Position numbers and translations under genes: made by a program. This document shows, in pieces, positions 1-7,613 of a DNA stretch of 64,000 nucleotides (the first letter of the stretch is position 1; each line of letters starts with the position of its first letter). Below the pieces are notes generated by a model. It saw only the letters and a list, made by a program, of their open reading frames with translations, was not told where the DNA came from and ran no database searches. This stretch comes from Arcicella rigui (lineage in GTDB: Bacteria > Bacteroidota > Bacteroidia > Cytophagales > Spirosomataceae): contig NZ_JAYFUM010000001.1 in assembly GCF_034929435.1 (NCBI RefSeq), positions 124,001 through 188,000 of the forward strand. The letters are read 5' to 3'.

Positions 1-112
1 TGCCAATGTACTATGTAAGAGCTGTGTTGATTGGACTTTCAATCTCAGTGATAAAGATACTTTGGTGTTGGAAGAATGTTCTAACAGAAAAGAATTTTAC
101 AGAATGAAATAA
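1..112 (+). CDS. Cysteine-rich lipoprotein, C-terminal fragment (cut by window edge)
   Basis: A reading frame opens at base 2 and runs 36 codons to a TAA at 110-112, with no start inside the window. The peptide ends with an LCKSC...DW...DTLVLEEC...EFYRMK pattern. This closely matches the C-terminal ends of the next two genes (RCVPCNDW...DTLVLRQC...YEFKRVK and IALACDGW...DTLVIEDC...KFVRTK). It is therefore the tail of a third member of the same tandem lipoprotein family. Only 18 bases separate it from the next ATG, so the two are probably cotranscribed. Function unknown. Confidence 0.8.
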   Translation, partial: ANVLCKSCVDWTFNLSDKDTLVLEECSNRKEFYRMK

Positions 113-130
113 GTGACAAATTAATTAAAT

Positions 131-574
131 ATGAACATGATGAAAAGTCTCTATCGTTGTATTTTTCTTCTTTTAATATTAGCATCTTGTAATATAAAAG
201 AAGATATAGAACCAACAACACAAACTACTTTGGTTGGCAAATGGACTGCTACTGGAAGAATGCAATCACAGAATGAAGATAATACTTGGGGAAATTGGTA
301 TGTACTCCAAACTTTTGCGGCAGTACCCGTTTCTATTTGGGAATTTACGAGCGATGGAAGGTTTTTAAGAGATGGAAATCCTGGAGCGAGTTGCTGTTTT
401 GCAGGAGATAGATATAAAACGAAGGGCAATGAACTTATTTTTTCAGAATTTGAGAACAATTGTGCTAACCTAAGATGTGTGCCTTGTAACGATTGGGACT
501 TTTCGTTTACCGATAATGATACTTTGGTACTGAGACAGTGCACATCAAAATATGAGTTTAAAAGAGTAAAATAA
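131..574 (+). CDS. Lipocalin-like cysteine-rich lipoprotein
   Basis: A 147-residue predicted lipoprotein: a basic N-terminus, a hydrophobic stretch and a lipobox ending at Cys20 (LILASC). Three in-frame ATGs occur within the first four codons, so the exact start is uncertain. The mature part opens with LVGKW and has EFTSDGRFL further on, a layout seen in Bacteroidota lipocalin-like domain proteins. A CC pair around residue 90 and further cysteines (NNC, LRCVPC, LRQC) suggest disulfides, consistent with a location outside the cytoplasm. It is the middle of three tandem paralogues. The fold is inferred and no function is known. Confidence 0.8.
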   Translation: MNMMKSLYRCIFLLLILASCNIKEDIEPTTQTTLVGKWTATGRMQSQNEDNTWGNWYVLQTFAAVPVSIWEFTSDGRFLRDGNPGASCCFAGDRYKTKGNELIFSEFENNCANLRCVPCNDWDFSFTDNDTLVLRQCTSKYEFKRVK

Positions 575-603
575 TTTCAAAAGTTTTTCCAACCTTTTGA
601 AAT
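574..603. repeat. Hairpin between lipoprotein genes
   Basis: A perfect 10-bp inverted repeat, ATTTCAAAAG at 574-583 and CTTTTGAAAT at 594-603, with a 10-base loop, lies just after the stop of the second lipoprotein gene. No T-run follows on the plus strand, so it may be a weak terminator or an RNA-stabilising stem. Confidence 0.5.
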
Positions 604-648
604 GCTTTTGCGTCTTTAGTCTGAAAATTAAAATTAACCTTTAAAATC

Positions 649-1095
649 ATGAAAATCCTATCTTTAAGCGTAGCAATACTTATGTTGATAAGTTCTTGCA
701 AATCAGTTGACGAAGTAACACCCAACAAAGAAAATTCAAGTAAAGTATCAGCCAGTGAATTAGTCGGAAAATGGTCGCCTACTTATATTCAAAAAAGTAA
801 AGCAGAAGGAGCTACTTGGACAACCATAAATACTTTAGTAGCCTTACCTGTTATTGAGTTTACAGCCGATGGCAATTTTTTAAGTGATGGAAAACCGGGA
901 GCAGACTGCTGCGGCTGGGTCGGAAACAAGTATAGTTATCAAGATAATAAAATTACTTTTTCAGACTTTAAGCCATGCCCTGATGTAATGTGCATCGCAC
1001 TTGCTTGTGATGGTTGGAAAGTACATCAGCTTCAAAGCGATACTTTAGTCATTGAAGATTGCCTAAGTTATAGCAAGTTTGTTAGAACCAAGTAA
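649..1095 (+). CDS. Lipocalin-like cysteine-rich lipoprotein (paralogue)
   Basis: A 148-residue lipoprotein with lipobox LISSC (Cys17). It shares with its upstream neighbour the LVGKW motif at the start of the mature domain, EFTADGNFL, the SDGKPGADCC block with paired cysteines, and a C-terminal DTLVIEDC segment, so the three genes are a tandem duplication. The N-terminal linker after the lipid anchor (about residues 18-35) is Ser/Asn/Lys rich, typical of a flexible tether. The gene is followed by a strong terminator. Role unknown; a small-molecule binding or stress function would be speculation. Confidence 0.8.
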   Translation: MKILSLSVAILMLISSCKSVDEVTPNKENSSKVSASELVGKWSPTYIQKSKAEGATWTTINTLVALPVIEFTADGNFLSDGKPGADCCGWVGNKYSYQDNKITFSDFKPCPDVMCIALACDGWKVHQLQSDTLVIEDCLSYSKFVRTK

Positions 1096-1195
1096 AAAAA
1101 CATAAGCATAAGTAATAATTTTATGAAAACTGAAATTAATACTTATGTTCAACTTACGTCTGTTTAATCTCTCTCGGGTTTCACCTTTGCTCAAT

Positions 1196-1243
1196 CCCTT
1201 CTTGTTTTCTGTAAACAGCAGATTTAACAAGAAGGGTTTTTTT
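1196..1243 (+). terminator. Rho-independent terminator of the lipoprotein cluster
   Basis: A perfect 11-bp stem, CCCTTCTTGTT (1196-1206) and AACAAGAAGGG (1226-1236), with a 19-base loop and TTTTTTT directly after. It lies 100 bases past the last lipoprotein gene and ends that transcription unit before the LacI-type gene. Confidence 0.85.
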
Positions 1244-1293
1244 ATATCCTGAAAAATGGGCAGATAACGTATAATAAAGCTTTTCAGAGATTA

Positions 1294-1301
1294 TAAATTT
1301 G
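1294..1301 (+). promoter_or_regulatory. -7 promoter element of the LacI-family gene
   Basis: TAAATTTG matches the Bacteroidota -7 consensus TAnnTTTG. No clear TTG -33 box lies at the usual spacing. A start near 1308 would leave a leader of about 110 bases before the ATG at 1419. Confidence 0.45.
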
Positions 1302-1418
1302 CTTATCAATAATTCAAAATATTAACTAACTTGTTAAATATTTTTGGTTTCAAGAGAAAAAATAGTCTTTTTAGAAACCTTTTTTGAAGTTTTTAAGCAT
1401 TTATACAAACATATTCAA

Positions 1419-2435
1419 ATGAAAAAGATGTCTATTAAGGCTGTTGCTGAAACGCTTAAAATCTCAACCGCAACTGTTTCTTATATCCTTAATGGAAAAG
1501 CGAAAGAAAAAAGAATAAGCGATGAGCTTACGAAAAGAGTATTAGCTTATGTTGAGGAAAATAATTTTAAGCCAAATCACTTAGCAAAAAGCCTAAGAAC
1601 GGGTAAAACCAATGTAATTGGCTTAATCGTTGAAGACATTGCCGACCCATTTTTTGCCAGTGTTGCTGGAAATATCGAAACGATTGCTTATGAAAATGGT
1701 TACAAAATCATTTACAGTAGCACCAAAAATGATACAGTAAAAGCGAAAGAATTAATTAATACTTTCAGAGAAAGAAATGTGGACGGCTACATTATTACGC
1801 CAACCGAAAACCTTGAAAGTGAAATTAGTCAATTGATAAAGAGCGGTTTACCTGTTGTGCTTTTCGATAGAAATTGCACCGACATCGAAGTGAGTTATGT
1901 AGGAATGGACAATTTTGAAAGTTCTTATAAAGCAGCCAAGTACTTGGTAAATCATGGGTATAAAAATATTGCTTTTGTTACTTTAGATTCCCCTCAAGCA
2001 CAAATGATAGACCGCCTGCTGGGTTACGAAAAAGCTGTTTATGAAAAGCGAATACCTTCTATTGTTAAAAAGTTTGAGTACAATTCTGCCAAAGTAAATA
2101 ATATTACAAATGATATTGGACAGTTTCTTGAAGAAAATCCTGCGATAGATGCTATTTTCTTTGCTACTAACTATTTGGCTATCAGAGGTATAGAAATGAT
2201 GAACAGAGCAGGCATTAAAATCGGGAAAGGAATGGGAGTAATGGTTTTTGATGATAACGATTTGTTCAGAATTCATCAGCCATCTATTTCGGCTATTGCC
2301 CAACCTATCGAAGAAATGTCAAAGCAATTGATTAATACTTTGCTCGAACACATGGAAAATGCCGACAAATATTTGGCAAAAGAATACATTTTACCAGCTT
2401 CAATTGTAGTCCGAGATTCTACTACAAAAATATAG
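1419..2435 (+). CDS. LacI-family transcriptional regulator
   Basis: A 338-residue regulator. The frame stays open upstream to a TTG at 1344, but the ATG at 1419 puts the helix-turn-helix at the very N-terminus (MKKMSIKAVAETLKIS, then TATVSYILNG), as in all LacI proteins, so I chose it. Residues 1-60 form the DNA-binding and hinge part (KPNHLAKSLRTGKTNVIG). Residues 60-335 are a periplasmic-binding-protein-like effector domain (GLIVEDIADPFFASV at its start, a DDNDLF stretch near the end). It probably binds a sugar and controls carbohydrate genes. A ROK-type gene follows 177 bases downstream, which supports a sugar-linked role; the target operator was not identified. Confidence 0.9.
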   Translation: MKKMSIKAVAETLKISTATVSYILNGKAKEKRISDELTKRVLAYVEENNFKPNHLAKSLRTGKTNVIGLIVEDIADPFFASVAGNIETIAYENGYKIIYSSTKNDTVKAKELINTFRERNVDGYIITPTENLESEISQLIKSGLPVVLFDRNCTDIEVSYVGMDNFESSYKAAKYLVNHGYKNIAFVTLDSPQAQMIDRLLGYEKAVYEKRIPSIVKKFEYNSAKVNNITNDIGQFLEENPAIDAIFFATNYLAIRGIEMMNRAGIKIGKGMGVMVFDDNDLFRIHQPSISAIAQPIEEMSKQLINTLLEHMENADKYLAKEYILPASIVVRDSTTKI

Positions 2436-2511
2436 GTGTTTAATGATGATTTGAATACAGTTATTAATTTGAAATTCAATATTTTAATTTAAAAAATACG
2501 CTTTATTTAAG

Positions 2512-2549
2512 TACCTCAAAGTAAATGTTTTTTGTGGTATCTTTTTTTT
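2512..2549 (+). terminator. Probable terminator after the LacI-family gene
   Basis: TACCTCAAA (2512-2520) pairs with TTTGTGGTA (2531-2539) except for one T-T mismatch, with a 10-base loop, and is followed by TCTTTTTTTT. It separates the regulator gene from the ROK gene. Confidence 0.5.
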
Positions 2550-2582
2550 GATTTATTTTCGCTTAATCATTTAAGCTTAGAA

Positions 2583-2590
2583 TATTTTTG
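2583..2590 (+). promoter_or_regulatory. -7 promoter element of the ROK gene
   Basis: TATTTTTG fits TAnnTTTG and lies 22 bases before the ATG at 2613, giving a short leader. No convincing -33 TTG is present. Confidence 0.45.
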
Positions 2591-2612
2591 TCCCCGAAAG
2601 AAATAGAAATTT

Positions 2613-3482
2613 ATGTACATTGGTGTTGATATTGGAGGTTCGCATATCACTGCGGCCCAAGTAGATTTACAGAAAGGCGAAATTATTGGCTCTTCTGTGA
2701 CAAGAAGTAAATTAAATCCACACGACTCAGCAGAAAATATTTTGGATATTTGGACAAATGCCATCAAAAAGGCAAGTGAAGGAGTACAAACCTTTTTTGT
2801 AGGAATAGCCATGCCCGGCCCTTTCGACTACGAAAATGGAATTTGTCTGATGCAAAATGTGAATAAGTATGAAAATCTTTATGGATTAAATATCAAACAA
2901 ATATTTGCTGAACGTCTGGGGATTCCTACCGAAAATATCTGTTTCAGAAACGATTCGGAGGCTTTTTTAGAAGGAGAGATGCTTTTTGGAGCAGGGGAAA
3001 ATTATAAAAAAGCCATTGGTATTACTATCGGAACAGGTTTGGGTACGTCGATTTATGAAAACAATGCCGCAAAAGATATGGCAATGGGTATCAATTATCC
3101 AATGTTGGCTGGCGTTGCCGAAGACTATATTTCTACAAGATGGTTTGTAAAAAAGTACAAAGAACTTACTGGCGAGACCATCGAAGGAGCAAAGTTTTTG
3201 GTAGAAAATTTTGAAAAAGATACCTTTTCAAGACAAGTATTTGCTGAGTTTTCAGAAAATATAAGTTTGTTTATTGGAGAATTTACCGAGAAGTTTTTGC
3301 CAGAAATCATTATCATTGGTGGAAATATTGCCAATGCTTCCGACTTTTTCTTTCCAGCAATTGAAAAAAGTTTAGCGAAACATGAAGCAAAAATTACTTT
3401 AGTAAAATCTTGTCTGAACGAAGAAGCTGCCTTGATGGGGGCGGTTGGCTTGTGGAAAGAAAGTTTAGGAACGGAACAGTAA
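2613..3482 (+). CDS. ROK-family protein (sugar kinase-like), atypical
   Basis: A 289-residue protein of the ROK/actin-like ATPase superfamily. The N-terminal phosphate-binding loop is clear (IGVDIGGSHITAAQ, residues 3-16), as are the catalytic-Asp segment FRNDSEAFLEGE (about residue 113) and a second glycine-rich ATP-binding stretch GITIGTGLGTS. ROK sugar kinases normally also carry a GExGH segment and a CxCGxxGCxE zinc motif; neither is visible between residues 135 and 180. Phosphorylation of a hexose is the family expectation, but this member may use another substrate or be a diverged kinase. It sits between a LacI-type regulator and a YjbR-like gene that starts 15 bases after its stop. Confidence 0.8.
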   Translation: MYIGVDIGGSHITAAQVDLQKGEIIGSSVTRSKLNPHDSAENILDIWTNAIKKASEGVQTFFVGIAMPGPFDYENGICLMQNVNKYENLYGLNIKQIFAERLGIPTENICFRNDSEAFLEGEMLFGAGENYKKAIGITIGTGLGTSIYENNAAKDMAMGINYPMLAGVAEDYISTRWFVKKYKELTGETIEGAKFLVENFEKDTFSRQVFAEFSENISLFIGEFTEKFLPEIIIIGGNIANASDFFFPAIEKSLAKHEAKITLVKSCLNEEAALMGAVGLWKESLGTEQ

Positions 3483-3497
3483 TACTTTTGTTACAAC

Positions 3498-3845
3498 ATG
3501 GACATTGAAAGAATAAGAGAAATTTGTCTTTCTTTTCAACATACTTCAGAAGGTATTAAATACGGCGACCAGTTGTGTTTTATGGTAGCTGGAAAAGTAT
3601 TTTGTTCATCGAATCTAAAACACTTGAATACAGTAAATTTTAAAGTAGAAGACGAGCAATTTGAAGTACTCTATGAACACGAGGGCATCTGCCCAGCACC
3701 TTATGGCGGAGCTAAATTTAAGTGGGTTCAAGTAAAGGATTTTCAATCTTTATCCGAAACCGAATGGCTTTTTTTCTTGAAAAAATCTTATGATTTAATC
3801 AAAGCCAAATTACCCAAAAGTACTCTTTCAAAACTTGATATGTAA
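3498..3845 (+). CDS. MmcQ/YjbR-family protein
   Basis: A 115-residue single-domain protein of the MmcQ/YjbR family, small cytoplasmic proteins with a CyaY-like fold that are described as DNA-binding. Recognisable features are the N-terminal IREICLSFQHTSEG, the segment YGDQLCFMVAGKVFC, and a C-terminal LIKAKLPKS, all in the usual order and length. It starts 15 bases after the ROK gene, so the two probably form an operon. The biological role of this family is poorly defined. Confidence 0.85.
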   Translation: MDIERIREICLSFQHTSEGIKYGDQLCFMVAGKVFCSSNLKHLNTVNFKVEDEQFEVLYEHEGICPAPYGGAKFKWVQVKDFQSLSETEWLFFLKKSYDLIKAKLPKSTLSKLDM

Positions 3846-3877
3846 AACAAAATCATTTTAATCGACTATTTAATTGT

Positions 3878-4699
3878 ATGAAAACCTTAAAAAACACATT
3901 CATTGCACTCTTACTTATTTTTAGCTTTGAAGGCAAGGCAGCTCTGATAGACACAGTACTTACCCACAGTGCAGCGATGCAGAAAAACATCAAAGCAGTG
4001 GTAATTCTTCCAGATAATTACAAAACAGCGAAAGAATTGCCCGTACTGTATTTGTTGCACGGTTATAGCGGAAATTATGCCGACTGGGTAACGAAAGCTA
4101 AAGGGGTAGAAAAACTCGCAGACCAGTATAATATGATTATCGTTTGTCCTGACGGTGGTTTTGGAAGTTGGTACTGGGACAGCCCTATTGCTCCTGATTT
4201 TAAATATGAAACTTATGTTTCTGACGAATTGGTGAAATGGGTAGATGGAAACTATAAAACCATCAAAGACCGAAAAGGTAGAGGAATTACAGGATTGAGT
4301 ATGGGCGGACATGGAGCTTTGTATCTTGCCTTGAAGCATCAGGATATTTTCGGAGCGGCTGGAAGTATGAGCGGAGGCGTTGATATTCGTCCTTTTCCAA
4401 ACAACTGGGATATGGCAAAGCGTTTAGGAAAATATGCTGAACAGCCCGAACGTTGGGAGAAAAATACAGTAATTAATTTATTACACTTACTTACACCCAA
4501 TTCTTTGACTTTAATTATCGACTGTGGCACAGAAGATTTTTTCTATAAAGTAAATGAAAAACTTCATGAGCAACTCTTATACAGAAATATCCCACACGAT
4601 TATTTAACCCGTCCGGGCGGTCATAATTGGCCATATTGGACAAACGCTGTTCAATATCAAGCTGTATTTATGAGTAATTTCTTTAAAAATGCTAGATAA
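3878..4699 (+). CDS. Secreted esterase (alpha/beta hydrolase, esterase D/PF00756 type)
   Basis: A 273-residue hydrolase with an N-terminal signal peptide (MKTLKNTFIALLLIFSFEGKA), so it acts in the periplasm or outside the cell. The core has LPVLYLLHGYSGNYADW (oxyanion-hole region), the nucleophile elbow GLSMGGHGAL (about residues 138-147), an acid in the DCGTEDFF region, and a C-terminal catalytic-His segment GGHNWPYW. This arrangement matches the putative esterase family that includes S-formylglutathione hydrolase and feruloyl/acetyl-xylan esterase-like enzymes. With a sugar regulator and ROK gene upstream, deacylation of carbohydrate is a reasonable inference. It starts 32 bases after the YjbR-like gene. 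Confidence 0.85.
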   Translation: MKTLKNTFIALLLIFSFEGKAALIDTVLTHSAAMQKNIKAVVILPDNYKTAKELPVLYLLHGYSGNYADWVTKAKGVEKLADQYNMIIVCPDGGFGSWYWDSPIAPDFKYETYVSDELVKWVDGNYKTIKDRKGRGITGLSMGGHGALYLALKHQDIFGAAGSMSGGVDIRPFPNNWDMAKRLGKYAEQPERWEKNTVINLLHLLTPNSLTLIIDCGTEDFFYKVNEKLHEQLLYRNIPHDYLTRPGGHNWPYWTNAVQYQAVFMSNFFKNAR

Positions 4700-4716
4700 T
4701 TTCTTCAAAAATATTT

Positions 4717-4756
4717 CATTTCTAAAGAGCATTTCTACAATAGCTCTTTAGAAATG
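4717..4756. terminator. Long hairpin after the esterase gene
   Basis: A perfect 14-bp inverted repeat, CATTTCTAAAGAGC (4717-4730) and GCTCTTTAGAAATG (4743-4756), with a 12-base loop, 18 bases past the esterase stop. The following plus-strand bases are AAAATGATAA rather than a T-run, so termination would be imperfect, but its position and stability fit a transcript 3' end. Confidence 0.55.
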
Positions 4757-5054
4757 AAAATGATAATTGGTATTTATCACAATTTATACCCATCCAAAAC
4801 AATAACGACTCAAGACAGAAATTCTACTATACTCTTAGATTGTTTTTTGTTATCACTTCGGTATTTTCCTGCTTCAAATATTTTTTGTAAAAAAATGTGT
4901 AAATACCTTTATTACAGGGGTTTGTATAAACTAATGTCTCTAACCTTTTGAATGAAAGATAAAATTTTCATTAAGTTAGGTCACTTCCTTAGATGCCATT
5001 AAAATACTTTTCTTCCAAAACATATTTTTAGTAAATGCAGCATTGACTTATGAT
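4757..5054. other. Intergenic stretch without a supported gene
   Basis: About 300 AT-rich bases. The only open frame (4754-4951, 65 codons) overlaps the hairpin at 4717-4756, resembles no protein family and has a composition typical of translated non-coding DNA. No tRNA or structured RNA was recognised. Confidence 0.5.
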
Positions 5055-5081
5055 AAATACATAAATTTTGTTTATGTATTT
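5055..5081. repeat. Hairpin upstream of small membrane protein gene
   Basis: Perfect 11-bp inverted repeat AAATACATAAA (5055-5065) / TTTATGTATTT (5071-5081) with a 5-base loop, 25 bases before the ATG at 5106. It is all AT apart from one pair, so it could equally be an operator or a weak stem. Confidence 0.4.
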
Positions 5082-5105
5082 TATTAAAAGAATAAATGAA
5101 AAATT

Positions 5106-5396
5106 ATGAATTTGTGTCCACAATTTTGTGGCATGAAAAATCAAACACAAAAAAATACTAATACTGTATCTGGGATATTTGTATTACTGTTGGGCTTCCT
5201 GATTACATCGGGATTATATCTTTTAAAGCATTTCAACATCCTTCATTTGGGCTTTGATTTAATCTTAGCACCATTGGTAGTTATTACTTTGCTTGCTTTT
5301 GGCGACAAGCTACTCATTTATTTTTTGGTAATTCCGATAGGCTTTGTCTCCAAATTGATAGATAAAGTTCAGTGTTTTTCACAAAGCAAAGGCTAA
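5106..5396 (+). CDS. Small predicted membrane protein
   Basis: A 96-codon frame. A second in-frame ATG at 5133 (MKNQTQKN) would give an 87-residue protein with a more usual polar N-terminus, and may be the true start. Two hydrophobic segments are visible, roughly residues 24-42 (GIFVLLLGFLITSGLYLL) and 52-80 (LILAPLVVITLLAF ... LLIYFLVIPIGFV), consistent with two membrane helices. No known family recognised. It is followed 83 bases later by another tiny membrane-protein frame in the same direction, so the two may be linked. Confidence 0.5.
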   Translation: MNLCPQFCGMKNQTQKNTNTVSGIFVLLLGFLITSGLYLLKHFNILHLGFDLILAPLVVITLLAFGDKLLIYFLVIPIGFVSKLIDKVQCFSQSKG

Positions 5397-5479
5397 AAAG
5401 AAGTATCAATTTCTTCGATAAAATTGTTTTAAAGAAGGAAAAATCAATACAGAAAGTAAAATCGAAGTAATAATTAAAA

Positions 5480-5659
5480 ATGAAACCAATGGATATTACG
5501 GAAATAAAGACTTACTTTTTTTTGGCACTAATGCTTGGTTTGCTAATAGTGGCTATTACGATGCAAGACCGTATAGGTAGTGAGCTTTTTGCTTCTTTGG
5601 GCATAATTGTTGGCACTTTTATTTCTGCCAGTTTATCTGATAATGACAAAGCAGAGTAA
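5480..5659 (+). CDS. Very small predicted membrane protein (59 aa)
   Basis: The frame ATG 5480 to TAA 5659 encodes 59 residues, beginning MKPMDITEIKTYFF and ending SASLSDNDKAE. Two short hydrophobic stretches are visible: TYFFLALMLGLLIVAITM and FASLGIIVGTFISASL. A polar N-terminus, two short helices and a charged C-terminus look like a real short membrane protein, not random translation. No family recognised. It lies just downstream of another small membrane-protein gene in the same orientation. Confidence 0.45.
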   Translation: MKPMDITEIKTYFFLALMLGLLIVAITMQDRIGSELFASLGIIVGTFISASLSDNDKAE

Positions 5660-5865
5660 TAAAAAATACATTTTCAAAGAAAGTAAATTGATAAATAACA
5701 TTTTAAAATGTATAGTTGTGTTTTGTCAATCTGTTGAAATAGAAATACTTAATGATTATTGATAAGTAATAACTCAAAGTGCTTAAATTATTCGGTGAAG
5801 TTTTACTTGGAGAAATTCTCGGATGAGATGAAGTACAATTAGGAGTGATATAGGAAGGTAAAGAG

Positions 5866-5909
5866 AAGAGGCAAGACAAAATTTTCAAATTTATCTTGCC
5901 TCTTTTTAT
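5866..5909. terminator. Terminator downstream of serS
   Basis: AAGAGGCAAGA (5866-5876) pairs perfectly with TCTTGCCTCTT (5894-5904), 17-base loop, with T-rich flanks on the plus strand (TTTTTATA) and weaker T-rich flanks on the minus strand. It lies 15 bases beyond the serS stop and may work in both directions. Confidence 0.75.
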
Positions 5910-5919
5910 AAAATGTCAA

Positions 5920-7191
5920 TTAGCTTATCACCTCAAATCCACAATAAGGCACAAGTACTTTCGGAATACGAATACCTTCGGGCGTTTGATTGTTTTCGAG
6001 AATGGCTGCCAAAATACGTGGCAATGCCAATGCCGAACCGTTGAGCGTATGTAATAACTGTGATTTTCCTTCGGTTTTCATACGTAATTTTAAACGATTG
6101 GCTTGATAAGTTTCAAAATTTGAAACAGAACTTACCTCTAACCAACGTTTTTGTGCTGCCGAGAACACTTCCATATCATAAGTAAGAGCAGAGGTGAAGC
6201 TCATATCGCCACCGCACAAACGTAATACACGGTAAGGTAATTCTAATTTTTGAAGAATGCCTTGTACGTGCAATGACATTTCTTCTAAAGCTGCATAAGA
6301 GTTTTCTGGCTTTTCGATGCGTACAATTTCAATTTTATCAAACTGGTGCAGGCGATTCAAACCACGCACGTGAGCACCCCAAGAACCTGCTTCACGACGG
6401 AAACATGGCGTATAACCCGCATTTTTGATAGGTAAATCGCTTTCTTGTAAAATCACATCACGGTACATATTCGTAATCGGTACTTCTGCCGTCGGAATCA
6501 AAAATAAATCGTCTTCGGTAGCATGGTACATTTGTCCGTCTTTGTCGGGCAATTGACCTGTTCCAAAACCTGATTCTTTATTGATTAAAATAGGCGGCTG
6601 AATTTCGGTATAACCAGCATTAATCGCTTCGTCTAAGAAGAAATTAATCAAAGCCCGTTGGATTCTAGCCCCTTTTCCTTTATACACAGGAAAACCAGCT
6701 CCCGTGATTTTGTTGCCCAATTCAAAGTCGATGATGTCGTACTTTTTAATTAAATCCCAATGCGGTTGAGCGTCATCTGGTAAAGTTGGGATTGTTCCAT
6801 TTTCTAAAACCACCTCATTTTCTTCGGGCGTTTTTCCTGCTGGAACACTGCTATGAGGCAAGTTGGGCAATGTTACCAACACCTCGTACAAGTCCGTTTC
6901 GGTGCTTCTCAAGACCTCTTCCAATTCTTTAGAACGAGCTTTCAAGGCACTTGTTTCGGCTTTAGCGGCTTCGGCTTCTTCTTTTTTGCCGGCTTTCATC
7001 AAGCCTCCAATTTCTTTGGCAAGCGCATTCGATTTGGCTAAAGTACCGTCTAATTCCACCTGCGTTTCACGACGTTTGTCGTCTAATCCTAATACTTTCT
7101 CAACGATTTCTTCCGCCTCTTTGAAGTATTTTCGTTTCAAGCCCTCAATGGTAGTGGCTTTGTTTTCTTTAATTTGTTGTATTTGTAGCAT
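5920..7191 (-). CDS. serS: Seryl-tRNA synthetase
   Basis: A 423-residue class II aminoacyl-tRNA synthetase that charges tRNA-Ser with serine in the cytoplasm. Residues 1-105 form the usual two-helix coiled-coil arm that grips the tRNA (rich in Glu, Lys and Ala). The catalytic core shows TAEVPITNMYRD (serine/ATP pocket), motif 2 in CFRREAGSWG near residue 265, and motif 3 near the C-terminus (NGSALALPRILAAILEN). Length is normal for the family. The start lies only 5 bases after the stop of the PIN toxin gene, and I found no promoter between them, so this essential gene may depend on the toxin-antitoxin promoter. Confidence 0.97.
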   Translation of the reverse strand: MLQIQQIKENKATTIEGLKRKYFKEAEEIVEKVLGLDDKRRETQVELDGTLAKSNALAKEIGGLMKAGKKEEAEAAKAETSALKARSKELEEVLRSTETDLYEVLVTLPNLPHSSVPAGKTPEENEVVLENGTIPTLPDDAQPHWDLIKKYDIIDFELGNKITGAGFPVYKGKGARIQRALINFFLDEAINAGYTEIQPPILINKESGFGTGQLPDKDGQMYHATEDDLFLIPTAEVPITNMYRDVILQESDLPIKNAGYTPCFRREAGSWGAHVRGLNRLHQFDKIEIVRIEKPENSYAALEEMSLHVQGILQKLELPYRVLRLCGGDMSFTSALTYDMEVFSAAQKRWLEVSSVSNFETYQANRLKLRMKTEGKSQLLHTLNGSALALPRILAAILENNQTPEGIRIPKVLVPYCGFEVIS

Positions 7192-7196
7192 AAGTT

Positions 7197-7613
7197 TTAA
7201 TCAAGTACTTTCAGTATCTTTTTAAATTCTTCTAAATTAACGAGATTAATTTTGGGGAAATCTATTTCATGTAATCTGTTGAAATGTCTATCATTGGTTA
7301 CTAAGTAATTAGCATTAGACGCAACAGCACAGTCTATAAATTTATTATCGTCAGGGTCTATGTCTAATAGCAAATTCCATTCATAGTATCTTGTTATAAA
7401 CTCAATATTAGGCAGATATGTGAGAATTTGCATAAATGAATCAGCTACTTCTTCTCCTAATTTCAACCCTATGATTTCCTCATATTCTTCCATAATATCG
7501 GTTGTCACACATAATACATAATCGCCGTTCAATAAACTTTCAAAAATCCAATGCGTTTTAGATTTACGTGAAATAGAGACCCATAAAATATTAGTGTCTA
7601 TGACTAATTTCAT
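7197..7613 (-). CDS. PIN-domain toxin (VapC-like, COG1569 type)
   Basis: A 138-residue PIN-domain protein, a predicted RNA-cleaving toxin. The N-terminus MKLVIDTNILWVSISRKS carries the first catalytic Asp (D6) in the typical DTN context. Further acidic positions appear in IMEEYEEI, in DPDDNKFIDCAVASNA, and in YLVTNDRHF, which together form the four-acid metal site. It belongs to the family annotated as putative toxin component, PIN family. The start overlaps the end of the upstream small gene by four bases (ATGA), the usual antitoxin-toxin arrangement. Downstream, serS begins after 5 bases. Confidence 0.85.
   Translation of the reverse strand: MKLVIDTNILWVSISRKSKTHWIFESLLNGDYVLCVTTDIMEEYEEIIGLKLGEEVADSFMQILTYLPNIEFITRYYEWNLLLDIDPDDNKFIDCAVASNANYLVTNDRHFNRLHEIDFPKINLVNLEEFKKILKVLD

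Noticed and set aside
1344..1418. Extended N-terminus of the LacI-type regulator from a TTG
   Set aside because: It would place 25 unrelated residues before the helix-turn-helix, which in LacI proteins sits at the very start.
4717..4756. Hairpin after the esterase gene as an insertion-sequence end
   Set aside because: No transposase and no direct repeats nearby; its position right after a stop codon fits a transcript end better.
4754..4951. 65-codon plus-strand frame after the esterase gene
   Set aside because: It starts within a hairpin, has no family resemblance and its composition is that of AT-rich non-coding DNA.
5703..5888. 61-codon minus-strand frame downstream of serS
   Set aside because: It overlaps the serS terminator and has a random-looking Ser/Tyr/Asn-rich composition.
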